Positions 1 to 11,578 of a stretch of 64,000 bases of DNA are shown one piece after another. The DNA lies in NCBI GenBank assembly GCA_030407085.1, contig CM059587.1, positions 34,383,001 to 34,447,000 of the forward strand, written 5' to 3'. The first letter of the stretch is position 1; each line of letters starts with the position of its first letter. The DNA is from Trichopria drosophilae. Taxonomy: Eukaryota > Arthropoda > Insecta > Hymenoptera > Diapriidae. A program made the translations under genes and the position numbers. The notes under the pieces are model-generated. The model had not been told where the DNA came from and searched no databases. It saw nothing but the letters and a program-made list of their open reading frames with translations.

Positions 1-759
1 AACTTAAAATCTTGTTCTTTGTCAAATATTTTTTACAGATACAAAAAAATTAATTTCCAAACTTCGGCACAAAAAAAAGGATCGTGTCACGGTCGTAGCA
101 AATGCAAAAGTTTCGATCGCTCCAGTTTTGTTCGTATATAAACGTAGGCTAAGCGGCATCCAGCTGGCGCCCTGTGCATTTACACGCAACGACCGATAAA
201 AAACAGCAGCCACTTCTTCTTTACAACACTAGGGACAAATACATCCAGTGCGCGTTACAATTTCCCTGACAAACAGCGCTGCATTGTAATTTGAACCTAT
301 TCCAGCGAATGAATGAAACTGTAGCGAAACACTGATATAAATTTTCTGTACATCAATAGCAAACGGAACAAAATTTATCTACCTCAGATACCTAGAAACA
401 CCCACAAATGGACACGAAAATAGCCAATTTCGAACGAAGTCTGGTAAAATCAATAAGCCAATAACTAGCATTGAAATTTATAAAATGGTGCTTAATTTGA
501 AACAATATTATCCTCACTTAGAGAGTTTTGGATGTCTTATATTTTAAGTGACTTTTTTCAAACGCTACCAGTGATTCCCACCGCAATTTAATTTGTGGCA
601 CTAAAGTGTTTTAATTGGGTAAAAATGAATCGATATTAATGTTTAGTTTATAGTTTTAAAGCAAATAGTTGTTTGAAATGAACATTATAAAATATATTTT
701 AAAAATCGTTGCAAATGTGAGCACGGATTGAATAAGGTTACTTTATTAAATATGGTACC
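1..759. other. No supported gene; GC-richer patch at 60-260
   Basis: I see no convincing exon. Bases about 60-260 are richer in CpG than the surroundings and contain TATATAAACG near 137, which could be a promoter fragment. A short minus-strand frame over 22-213 has no recognisable domain. Confidence 0.3.
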
Positions 760-960
760 ACACTGAAAGAAATCGTATGTAGATTTTACCTAAGTTGGTC
801 AAGTAAAATCTGCCAAACTGAAAACTAAGTAAAATTTGCGGAACTTGTTCAGCACATATTACTTAACTACTTATGTAATAGTTCCTGAAATTCTATTAAG
901 TAGATATTGCTGAAAAACTAAGTAATAATTACTTGACTATCTTTTTATATGAAATCAGTG
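760..960 (+). repeat. Dispersed repeat beginning CACTGAAAGAAATCG
   Basis: The start CACTGAAAGAAATCG followed by TAAGTAAAATCTGC-like words recurs at 1107, where CACTGAAAGAAGTCGTGAG is interrupted by the hAT-type element and resumes at 2271 with a TAAAATTTAC tail. Several TTAAGTA/AAGTAAAAT words repeat inside it. The family is not recognised. Confidence 0.45.
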
Positions 961-1125
961 ATTTTCTACTGCAAATATATAAAAATATAGACATAGTATA
1001 CATATAATAATAAAAGGTGGGTTTGAAATTATATATAAATATATGTAATTATAGTTCAGCTGAGTCCGCGTTCAAATCAGTCGGTAATAAAGGACGCTGA
1101 GACATACACTGAAAGAAGTCGTGAG

Positions 1126-2262
1126 CAGGGGGGTGAAAATGTTTCGTTCATAACGTTCTCGTTGTGACCCCCGGGATTTGCGATCACTAGATGTGGCGCT
1201 ACTATACATGTGATTGGCAACCAACGCACAGATGTTTTTCTGATTACGGTCTCGAGATATGACGATTCGCAGTTTTGAATCGGATTGGCAAAATACATAT
1301 TTGCTCCAGGTCTTTAGGCTGACCGATTACGGGGACTAGGTATCGCCCTCAGTAGTTTTTCCCCATTTTAACTAAAATACGTGCACCAGATGTTTAAGTT
1401 CGCTGATTACTGGGTCTAGGTATCGCGCTGCATAGTTTTTCACGATTCTAGCTGAAATACGTGCACCAGGTGTTCCGGGTCGCCGATCAAGGGGTCTAGG
1501 TATCGAGCTCCATAGTGTTTCATGATTCTAGCTGAAATACGTGCACCAGGTATTCAAGGTCGGCGATTACGGTGTCTAGGAATCGCGCTCCGTAGTTTTT
1601 CATCTTTTTAACTAAAAAATATGCACCAGGAGTTTGGGGTCGACGATCAAGTGGTCTAGGTATTGACTTCGAGTTAACCAACGATGACCTTGAGGTCAAA
1701 GTTGAAGGTCATTTCAAGGTCGAATCAATTTTGCTTATTTGTCTTCAAATTTGAACATATTTTGATTTGACCTTGAAATGACCTTCAAATTTTTTCAAAT
1801 TTGGCCCAAGGTCAAGGACAAGGTTACCGTTGTTTATTAGATAAAATTGATTTGACCTTGAAATGACCTTCAACTTTGACCTCAAGGTCATCGTTGGTTA
1901 ACACCAAGTGGATACCTAGACTACATGATCGGCAATCCCAAACACCGGGGGCACATTTTTTAGTTATAAAAATGAAAATCTACGGAACGCGACACCTAGA
2001 CCCCGTAATCGACGACCCTAAAAACCTGGTACACGTATTTTAGTCGAAGAGTTGAAAAACTACGGTGCGCGATATCTAGACCCCGTAATCGGTGACCCTA
2101 AACACCTGGTAGACGTATTTTAGTTAAAGTGATGAAGAACCACGGCGTTCGATACCTAGACCACGTATCGGCGATTGTAAGCATCTAGTGCACGTATATT
2201 AGTTAAAAGGGCGTTACGATTATCACGCCAATAGGGAATATAGCAGCAGTGTCGCCCCCCTG
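1126..2262. mobile_element. Non-autonomous hAT-type element with 8-bp TSD
   Basis: The 1137-bp element starts CAGGGGGG and ends CCCCCCTG. It is flanked by a perfect 8-bp direct duplication, GTCGTGAG, at 1118-1125 and 2263-2270. A CAG-starting terminal inverted repeat with an 8-bp duplication is the hAT superfamily signature. No transposase frame is present, so it must have been moved in trans. The interior is an inverted pair of short tandem arrays, described separately. Confidence 0.8.
1310..2220. repeat. Inverted arrays of an ~80-bp satellite inside the hAT element
   Basis: The left arm (about 1310-1690) holds four to five imperfect ~80-bp units with the words GGTCTAGGTATCG, TAGTTTTTCA and ACGTGCACCAGGTGTT. 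The right arm (about 1850-2220) holds the same units in reverse complement. Near the centre TTAACCAACGATGACCTTGA (1674) mirrors TCATCGTTGGTTAA (1888). The spacer itself repeats TTTGACCTTGAAATGACCTT. Confidence 0.75.
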
Positions 2263-2507
2263 GTCGTGAGTAAACTCGAGTAAAATTTACAAGACAGCTG
2301 TTTGTCCGGTTTTAGCAGATGTCGGTAATTCGATTACAAACAGAAACTGTCATTACGACAACAAAATTCATAGCCATGTGCTTATGGGTTGTAATTTTTT
2401 CCATATGTGATATACTATACCGTGTTTCATGTCCCTAGACATCTATTTCTTTAATTATAATTGCAATTGTATAGGAATGGGAATATGTGATATGAATGCA
2501 TGAGTTT

Positions 2508-2903
2508 TCATTTGACATAAGTTAACCTCAAATCTTTGATCACAAAAAAATAAATTTTAACATAAAAAAAATTATTTTTATCATAATTTATTAAATATAA
2601 ATTGGACAACTTCAATTCAATGATCATTTGATCAAAGCTGAATAAAAAAGAAGGCACTAATAATAATTGATACATCGAAGACACAGGTAAACCTCTTTTG
2701 GTACTTTTTCGAAGTTCAGGTTCGACCATTGACAGTAAGGTATGAAACATCACTTCTTTAAAAAATCTGTAGCGTCGTTTAAATACAATTTCATTAAAGA
2801 AATCAAAAGGGTCTTGCCCATCACGAATATTTCGTTTGGGTGCTCGATAGACCCTCATGTCATCGACTTCATCTTCTATAATGTCACAAAATCTATTTAG
2901 CAA
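2508..2903 (-). pseudogene. PIF/Harbinger transposase N-terminal fragment
   Basis: The 131-aa minus-strand frame has an N-terminal half of HARBI1/PIF-type transposase character: basic RNIRDGQDPFDFFNE, then FKRRYRFFKEVM, then LLSMVEPELRKST, then GLPVSSMYQLLL. In this family the segment precedes the DDE nuclease core. Here similarity stops after QLLL and runs into AT-rich nonsense, so the DDE domain is missing and the copy is dead. A typical Harbinger end lies upstream on the same strand at about 3298. Recognition is from memory of the family pattern. Confidence 0.7.
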
Positions 2904-3059
2904 TTCATGCTTCCCTCATTGAAATTTAAAAAATCTATGAATTCCATTTCTAAACTAATTTTCTAAATTAATTCTACTTAATTTATAATTAAATTCTATG
3001 AAAATAAGCTGGATTCCTGAAAGCTGATAACACGATTTAAGCATTTGCTTTGGTTCTTA

Positions 3060-3298
3060 AGTCAACCTGGACCCTGTCTTGGGAAATTTGATTCTTAAGA
3101 TAGAACTTAAGTACAGTTTTACGACTATGACATGCGAATCTTAAAAACTTTTAAGAACTACTTTTTAAAGTATATCTTATTGTTCCTATCTTAAGACTAG
3201 CTCATTGCTTGACTATGAAACGGAGCAACGTCTAAAGAACTCATTTAAGGAGTACTTAGCGGTAAGTATAACTTGCGCGACGACTATGAATACGGGCC
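3060..3298 (-). mobile_element. PIF/Harbinger-type terminal end with TAA flank
   Basis: The sequence ends ...GACTATGAATACGGGCC at 3298 and is followed by TAA. Read on the minus strand this is GGCCCGTATTCATAGTC, the common terminus of insect Harbinger elements, which duplicate TTA/TAA. The subterminal region is rich in TTAAGTA/TCTTAAG words. The matching far end was not found, so the copy is probably truncated. Confidence 0.6.
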
Positions 3299-3301
3299 TA
3301 A

Positions 3302-6300
3302 GTTCCATGATCAAAATTCAAGTAGATTAAACAATTTTAATTTGCAATATGACTGTAAAACAGTTTGCCGTACACCGAAATTTAGTTTTTAGCTGTTAAT
3401 TCATGTTAATAATATTTATTGATAAACCCATATATTTCTACAACCGCCAGATATAATATTTGGCCTAAGCTATTTTAGTAAGGATAATGTTGCCAAGGTA
3501 AATGTTGGTTCCGCTACAATAAAATTCCTTCCGTCCATTACATGAATGTGATATAATAATACATCAGTTTATTTAGATTTACTACATCTCAGTACTCGTG
3601 TTGCGAACCACATGCTAGTAAAAAACTATTAACTTTATACTTTACACAAAAACAATGATAAAAATCCATTCATATCGTTCACACCCCAACTAGGCAAAAT
3701 ACTTTACTAGCTTTATTACAATGAGATATGGTTGACATACAGTAGATAATGACGATCAGCTAAGGAACCTGCAAAGAATATACAAAAGTTTATTACTTCT
3801 AACGTCATTGTTATACTGATAACAACCACGACACTTGACGTACCATAATGCCTCATCCCCGAAACATTAGCCCATATTTCAAGGTTTTTGAAAGAAAAAA
3901 GTATATATTAAGTAGAAAAATAAATCGCCGAATAAAAATTATTTTTATATGCACTTCACAATTCTACGGATGATTTTTTTACAAACTGCAGCCATCCCAA
4001 TCAGTGGCTCTGAAATAAGGTCTACTCCTCGTTATTGCTAAATGTAAACGTTCAAAATATTACATTGATCTTTAAAAACAAATTCACAGAGCTGAAATTT
4101 ACCAGCTTTAGCACATTATGATGCAAGTGTGGTAAATTGATGATGACTGGCGGAATGTTTGATTCAAAGCAGTGCCGAAGGCAAGTTTTTCATTAAAGTG
4201 TGAGTGAACATTTTTAACAGAGTTTTATGAAAATCGAAATATTAGATCAAAAGTTGTTGATGTGTCAAGTTTACACACACCTCATCCCTATATTGATTTG
4301 AGTTCATGAACAATGCAACGCAGCAACAATGTAAGGAAACCAAGTACCCTTTGTAACCAGGGAGGAGTAACCAAATCCACGCGACATTTATCTGATCCAT
4401 AATTTTTATCTATTAGTCCAATTTTTATGAAATTTTTCAAAAAACTTCTTCTTAATAACAAAATTTTACACTGGAAGTTTTCTGCTACTTCAAATTAGCT
4501 CATTAAAAGAAGCGCTCATCGTAGTTTGCAGAACGCAATATTTATATTGTGTCGTTAAAAAGATTAATAACTTTCTTGTTTATATTCTTATTCATTTTCA
4601 GAAATGTCTAATCCGTAATTCCCATGTTGCTTTATTCGAAATTCTAGAAATTCAGCAAGTAATGGCAAGTTGTATTGAATAAATGTACATTTTTAGCTTT
4701 CAAAAACTTGGGTTTTCTTATTTATTGAACAAACTAAAAAATCTACAAATTTTTGTCATTATCATTTTTTAATCACTTTGCCATCCGTACATTCGTAGCG
4801 TATTTTTCAACAAATTTACTTTAGAAATGTTCCTATTGAGATAGGGCTCGTGACCTTTGTAGCGATTTCTCGGCAGTAAATAGGAAAATTGCGTTAAATA
4901 ATATTATAATTATATTAAGAGAAATACGCCTCTCTTTGCAGTCCTATTCAGAATAGTAAAATTTCTATAGATGTAACAATTTATTTCTAAACCAAATAGC
5001 CTCAGTCTCCATTAAAGCAGAACCTACAGAAGTGTTACATTTCCAAGATCCTTTCGCTGTGGTAAAGGCGGTATTTACCAACAAACACAGTTAGTCTTAA
5101 ATACCAACCACTGGACAAATATTTAGACCAAAGTCAATGTTGTGAGAAGAAATGGTTTCATGGGGGAAACAGAAAAAAGGGACGGAGGGCTAAAGACAAC
5201 ACACTCGAAATATTTGTTTCCTAAACCCGTGAAACATAAGCAATCATTATTAAACGAATAATAACGACTGCAACATTTCCGATATAAAAAGAATTTATGA
5301 CCATATCGTATTATCCTTTACGTATATTAATTTTATAATAAAATGCTAAAGCCCGTTTTAAAGATACAAAATATTTTCCTTAAAAAGACCTAAAAAAAGG
5401 TTTCGCAATTTTTGTATAAATAATATTCTATGGTTACTGTTTCACACTATTCTTATATCATTGCATCGGAAGGATCTTAATTGATAAAAAATACAACAAA
5501 TTTCTTTTAACGGAAATATTTTTTAACTTAACAGCGGTCGAAAGTTATTTTTGACAGAATTATCACGGAAGTATTTAAAGCTAAATGTGAAAATAATGAA
5601 TTCTACCTGGCTATATTATACATTTTTAATAGTGAACTTTGAGCGAAGTTTGACGCCATGTAAAGTGAATCCGTCATTTCCATTTCTATGCAGAAAATAT
5701 GACTTTTTAACGGAGAAACAAAACTGCCACCTTAAGGTAGCTATTATTCATAACCTAATAACCTTTAAAGGTAGATTCGATTTTTGAGATAAGTTTACGA
5801 ATTAAATTTCCATGCTTTTGAAAAACTTGTTATATATTGGCAATGCAGCATTGATGTTCGTAAATGAATATTTGAATTATCATCAGAATTGAAGTCAAAT
5901 TTGACTTTAAAAGGGTGGCTCATTTCTCACTCGTTTAAGGTGCAATTCAATATAATGAAGTCATTTTCAGGTACTACGACTATACAACACACCCCTTTTA
6001 AACATACGAAATTTCATCACAGAAATTCAACATACGACTTTCCAACGTACAATCATTTCAACACAAACATTTCATCGCATGATCATTTCAACACGAACCA
6101 AAAACAATGCATTTAAATAAAATAATTGAAAATAACAATTATATATTATACACGCAAAATAATACAAAAATCTAACCTAACCTAACCTTATAACCTAATC
6201 TAATGTAACTTAATCTATTTCGTTAAAATGTTTAAATGATGTTGAAATAGTCATTTGTTGAAAAATTGTTGAAAAATTTTATGATGAAATGTTTGCGTGT

Positions 6301-6637
6301 TGAAATGTTTATGCTGAAGTTATCCTCTGGTGAAAACATACTTGTGTTGAAAAGTTATGTGTTGAATAGTCGCGTCAACCATTTTCAACTTAAACGAATT
6401 TTAAGTGTACAGAACCTGTAATCTGTTTCATTTTTTGTAAGTGTTTAAGATCTGATAGTAAAAGTAACAAAATAATAAAATAAAAAAGATTGGGTAAATG
6501 TTACCCAAGTACAGTTATATTGTTATGAAATGTAAGGCTATTAAACACACACCACTAGGTCTTCAACCTTTAGGCGATCAGGATTTAAGAAAGAGATAAA
6601 ATAAAACTTTGACGAACATTTTGCCTACCAATCATCT
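3302..6637. other. AT-rich intergenic stretch without a supported gene
   Basis: No exon or RNA gene was recognised. About 5950-6420 contains CATTTCAACAC/GTGTTGAAATG words in opposite orientations, suggesting a decayed foldback MITE, and a short CCTAACCTAACCT run near 6176. Confidence 0.4.
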
Positions 6638-6641
6638 TTAA

Positions 6642-7185
6642 GGAGGTAGTCGCGTGAAACGATTTTTTTACGAAGTCTTTCATTTTTTCACCAAACGTTA
6701 ATGACGTTGATATCAATACGTGGTTAAAATTTCAGAAAGCCTGTCCGTACGATAATGGAGATAATCGTCCTCAAAGTTTCACTTTTTAACACGTGTTCCC
6801 CATACTAAGCCTTTGCCGACATGACATATTAATTATTTACAGAAAAACGGTATTTACCGTTTTTATAAAAAACTAATATGTTGTGTAAAATATATTAAAG
6901 AACATTGTAAAAAAAATTGAAGAACCCTAGCATTACAGTTTTGTAATAATATTAATAAATAGACAGCGAAATTATGTCGTGAACGTAAAATGCGAGGTTG
7001 CCGTTTCGAAATTTTGCTGATGTTGGTGTACACAGACACGATTCCTTGAAAAATTAGTGTGTAACAGGCGTCCATCAAGTACACTCTCCCCCAAAAAGTT
7101 CATTACGCGCACTGAAGAAACAAAGTGGCGTCTGTGGATTTATGTGGGGTAGACTTTTGACGGGTACTGTCGCACGACTACCTCC
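6642..7185. mobile_element. TIR element with TTAA duplication
   Basis: The termini are GGAGGTAGTCGCGTG (left) and the inverse ending GACTACCTCC (right), each bordered by TTAA (6638-6641 and 7186-7189). A TTAA duplication is typical of piggyBac and Kolobok elements; GG ends fit Kolobok better. At 544 bp it carries no transposase. Confidence 0.65.
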
Positions 7186-7189
7186 TTAA

Positions 7190-8337
7190 TGTACCCCACA
7201 TATGGGTCGACCAAAATGGTGGTCAAACCTAACCCGTCTCGGTCGGTAACGTTTTGGGAATAAACGATTTTTTTGTTGAGAATATTAGCATTTAATAATA
7301 TTTTAAGCATTCAATCACTATACATCGTACATTTGACCTGTACTTAGAAAATACCTTTCAGACATTCTTATTAGTGTCAAATACTAGGGATTTCAATGTC
7401 AAATAGTTCATTTTTATCAATAAAATATTAATTCTCTATATATTTATTAAGTTTGATAATTGATTGGATTAGTGGCTATAACTGACCCTTCCCGGCCGCC
7501 TGAAGATTAATAGCCCAAATTATAAATACTTACAAAAGCTCATATTTATGTTGTAGTTCTAATGTCTAAATGTCAAGTGAATAGTAATTTTACATTTCAA
7601 ACAAACTTAATATAGCATCTTCTCAGAAGGGAAGGCAACAGGCAGTTTGGCTACATTAAAATAAGATGGGAATATATGGTAAAAGATACTATATGACACA
7701 AAACAAAAGAAACAAATGATTTATCATTGCGACTACGTGCCATGTCATCAAACTTTAATAATTCACATTTTCAATATAACTCGTCTTGTACTCACCTAAA
7801 ATGCAAACATAATCGGCAATAAGTTATTATAAATAAAGTGAAATAATATTTATACTATGTGAAAACTTCGAAAACTTACTGTATAAAATTCCAATTTGAC
7901 AACTTTATCTAGTAGTTCAACTGGCATTTATATATATAAAATTCATTAAAAAAATGTTGACTGGTAATCAACTTTTCGTATAGCTATACCATGCCGTAAT
8001 AGCTATATTGCACACTGAATGTATGTAATGCTATGATTTTAAAAACAAGACTAAATGCTGAGTTACAAATCGGTGTTAAGTTATTTAACTTTGGCTTCCT
8101 CGAAGCCAAGTACTGAACGGACGCTGCGTAGGTGAAAGGTGGTAAGTAAAACCATAAAAGTTATTCTCAATGTATACGTGCATAATCAATCAGAAGATAC
8201 AAGTTTGTTACGTCGACAAAGCATGAAGGACACAAGAAGCTTACATTTTTCGTTATTATATCATCTAATTTACTTGATGTCAGATGTAAAACTAAAAAAA
8301 AATGTATTCTTATAGGGTGAGCAGGATATTAATCGAC
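7190..8337. other. No supported gene
   Basis: The stretch is AT-rich. A plus-strand donor-like AGGTGGTAAGTAAAA near 8137 was noted, but no coding frame accompanies it. Confidence 0.35.
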
Positions 8338-8600
8338 CACTTCACTCTCTAATTTTTTTGGAGTGAGAATTCACTCTTTAATTAGTGAAAACCGAGCAAC
8401 TCTCGTGAAAGATTGAATATTCAACTCTTTAAGAGTGGAAATTCACTCTTTCCTCCAGAGTTGTCTACTCCACGACTCGAAGGGGAAAGTTGATTGAAAT
8501 TTCACTCTTAAAGAGTTGAATATTCACTCTTTCACGAGAGTTCCTCGTTTTTCACTAACCAAGAGTGAATTCTCACTCCAAGAAATTTAGAGAGCACAGT
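8338..8600. mobile_element. Foldback MITE of repeated CACTCTT words
   Basis: The arms of about 110 bp (8340-8449 and 8485-8597) are inverted copies: GGAGTGAGAATTCACTCTT on the left mirrors AAGAGTGAATTCTCACTCC on the right. The ends are CACTTCACTCTCTAA and TTAGAGAGCAC. The spacer is short. The transcript would fold into a long hairpin. The superfamily is unclear. Confidence 0.7.
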
Positions 8601-10230
8601 ATTCGCTACCATTTTACGTACCTAATTACCGTTTAAACAATTTTACAAGTAATTATTTTACATTTAAGGTTTCGGGAGTCTTAATAAGTATGCTTAAGTG
8701 TAAGTAATAAGTAAATATTGTGTTCTAATATTTTATAATATTTCGAAAAGTAGCCCATGTCTGGCGCTTCTCATACCGACTACTATCATTTGTTTGTGTA
8801 CTTAAAAAAACACACACACTTTTTTTAGTAAGTAAGAAATACTTTTTAGTGACTATCACTCACGTTTTATTTTCATCAATGTCAAATTTTTTTTAAAATT
8901 ATTTAAAAACATTTTTGTTGCACTTTTGCTGTTAATTTTGGCATTACAACATATGTTTGCAAAAATGTTTGGTATTACATAATCCAGGAGAGAAAAATTA
9001 AATTTTGTCTCTATTGTTAAACACTGCTTTAGTGGCCGATAACAATCGTGTTTACCATATTCCTGTACTAATATATTTCCGTATCTTGTTTTTGCGTTAC
9101 TATGACTATTTCCGGATTTTTATTCAATAATTGTAATCAACAGATAATAGAACTATACTAACACGACAGATTTACCGACACTAAGTGATTTGCTTAAAAT
9201 AAAGACGATTTTAATTATTTTAAGACAATTATTTAAATTAGTTAATTAGCGTTAAATTTGTTCGACTTATGCCCTGCAAATATATACTTCATGGTATTTC
9301 TATGACGACGCTTTGACTCTCTAGGAGTTTTAAGAGTTCTCTTCAGTAAATGTTTAAACAATTTTAAATCCTTCATATAACTATAAACTTTATGAAGACT
9401 GCTGTTCACCACATTTAAAATAATAATTGATTTATATTATAACAATGAAATCAATAAACATTTTTGTTAATTACTATTTTATTTAGTTACATACTACATT
9501 TCCTTTTTTTAATTTTAATAGTGTTTTTATATAAGCACCAAAAACGTATTTTATGAAAAATAATCTATTTTCAAAGATTATAAATTTTTCTTATAATTTC
9601 ATATCTGTGATACCTTTACATATTTGCACTTCAAACTTATCTATATGATAATCGCTTGATTATAATACACACGACAGACCAACAATAATTACACGTTATA
9701 AATATGTGGCCGTGAGACTTTTTATTCGAAACTATCGACTCACGATCCAAGCACTTGCAATAAATGAGAATTGAAATATAGCCCTCTCTCGGAAAGTAGT
9801 AGCTTTATAAAACGCGAAATTTTAAATTCAATAAAAAATTAACACATTTACAAACCTCGCTACAAAATTACGAAATAAATTTGAATAAATTCAAACATTT
9901 ATTTTAAATTTAGTCACTTGTCTTGTATCATATATTGTATACATTGGGGGTTCAAAATAATTCAAGATTTTCTCTCATAACTCTCAATCATGTCATGAAA
10001 ATATGTCTGGGTGGCAAGACGTTTTGTTAATTTTATGCCAATAATATACACATTTGGTTAACATAACAACAAACATGGTCTTCTCACAAAAGTATTCAGA
10101 GTGCTTAAATGATTTTTGTTGTTGTCAATTCTACGGTAAGTATTTTATCGTATAGTTTTCAATACTTCTAAATCCGTCGACAGTTGCCTTTTAATGTTAA
10201 AACTCTCGAATACTTATTGAAGTACTTTTT
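8601..10230. other. AT-rich stretch, no gene seen
   Basis: No coding frame, tRNA-like fold or transposon end was recognised. Confidence 0.35.
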
Positions 10231-10234
10231 TTAA

Positions 10235-10852
10235 GGTAGTTAGACCCCGGGATATATGTTTGGAAAAAATATTAAATTTGTTTTCAAGAAATTAATTTTC
10301 ATTATTAATGATATAATTGGCGAGAGAAAGCATTATTATTGAAACCTGCAAAAATTATCTGTTAAACAAATTTTATTAATGACACAAATTTTCTTATTTT
10401 CACCAGTTAAGACTTTTTTAAAAATGAATGGATTTTAACGAGTGATGGCTTATTTTTTCGAAAAAAAGATTTTCTACAACTTTACCATACGACTTTTGCA
10501 AATTTCTGTATCAAGCGTCAAAGATCACCAATATTATTATAAAAAATGACTGCTTTTCACAATTTCTGAATAATTTTAGTGATCAGGTACAAAAATTCGA
10601 AAAAGCCGTTCGGTAAAATGTTTTTCACCAAAAAATAAGCCGTCATTCGTTAAAATACATCCATTTTTTTTTAATTTTAACTGGCGACAAGAAGAAAGTT
10701 TGAGTCATTAATAAATTTGTTTAACAAATTATTTTTGTCTGAATTTTTTTCCGGAACAATAATATTTTCTGACAATAATGTCATTATTAGTTAAAATTAA
10801 ATTCTTGAAAACGTTATTAATTATTTTTCCCAATCTCCGCGGTCCAACTACC
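10235..10852. mobile_element. Foldback element with GGTAGTT ends and TTAA-like flanks
   Basis: The left end GGTAGTTAGACCCCGG mirrors the right end CCGCGGTCCAACTACC. The left flank is TTAA and the right flank TTAT. Long internal arms mirror each other, for example TTTAACGAGTGATGGCTTAT against ATAAGCCGTCATTCGTTAAA. It is probably a non-autonomous TTAA-type element. Confidence 0.6.
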
Positions 10853-10859
10853 TTATTCG

Positions 10860-11578
10860 TTTTTAATACTCGATGTAAAAATTGGGGTTTAAAAATTGTT
10901 TAATCCTTTTTTAAATAATAGCATTTGAATACTTTTATATGCTCGATACCCATATCACTTATTAAATACTTTTGAAACTTTGAATACTTGTGAATATTCT
11001 ACGAAGAATTACAACTTTGAATGCTTGGTAATACTTTCTTGGGGATTAAGAAATAGAACTCAGAAATATTCAATTTTCAATACTACTGAATACTTTTCAT
11101 TTTGGAAGATAACTGGAAATACCATCTAAACAGTTTTGCCATAAGTCATTAAAACATTAGTTCTAATACTTAGTCACAAAACTAGAGCATCTGTTTATAT
11201 GTTTTAGATCTTTCTACGAATGATTTGCTGTTACTGTTTATAAAGTAAAGGATTATTTTATGAAAATTTCTCACTTTATTGATTTCAACAAAAATTAAAT
11301 AAAATGATTTAATAAATGTCTGAATTTCATGGACAGTTGCTAAGTTGACTGGATTTACATTACTTTTATAGCATTTTAAAGAAAACAACAAATAGTGTAA
11401 CCAATGCAATGATTTTAGTACAAAAAACAAAGCTATTAAACTTAGTACAGTAGTCGTCAAAAAAGTTATATTTACACACATTAAACAACATGGAGTCATC
11501 TTCTTTCAAGTTATATTTTCCTTCACCTCTATCATTAGAATTTCCCACTTAGGAAAAAAATATAACTAAATAAAAGAT
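10860..11578. other. No supported gene
   Basis: The stretch is AT-rich. Frames over 11182-11548 on the minus strand are hydrophobic only through base composition; no domain was recognised. Confidence 0.35.

Noticed and set aside
6171..6210. CCTAA runs as a telomere
   Set aside because: Only two or three perfect units within an interstitial AT-rich repeat; far too short for a telomere.
11182..11548. Two overlapping hydrophobic minus-strand frames
   Set aside because: Composition follows the AT-rich sequence; no splice context or domain.
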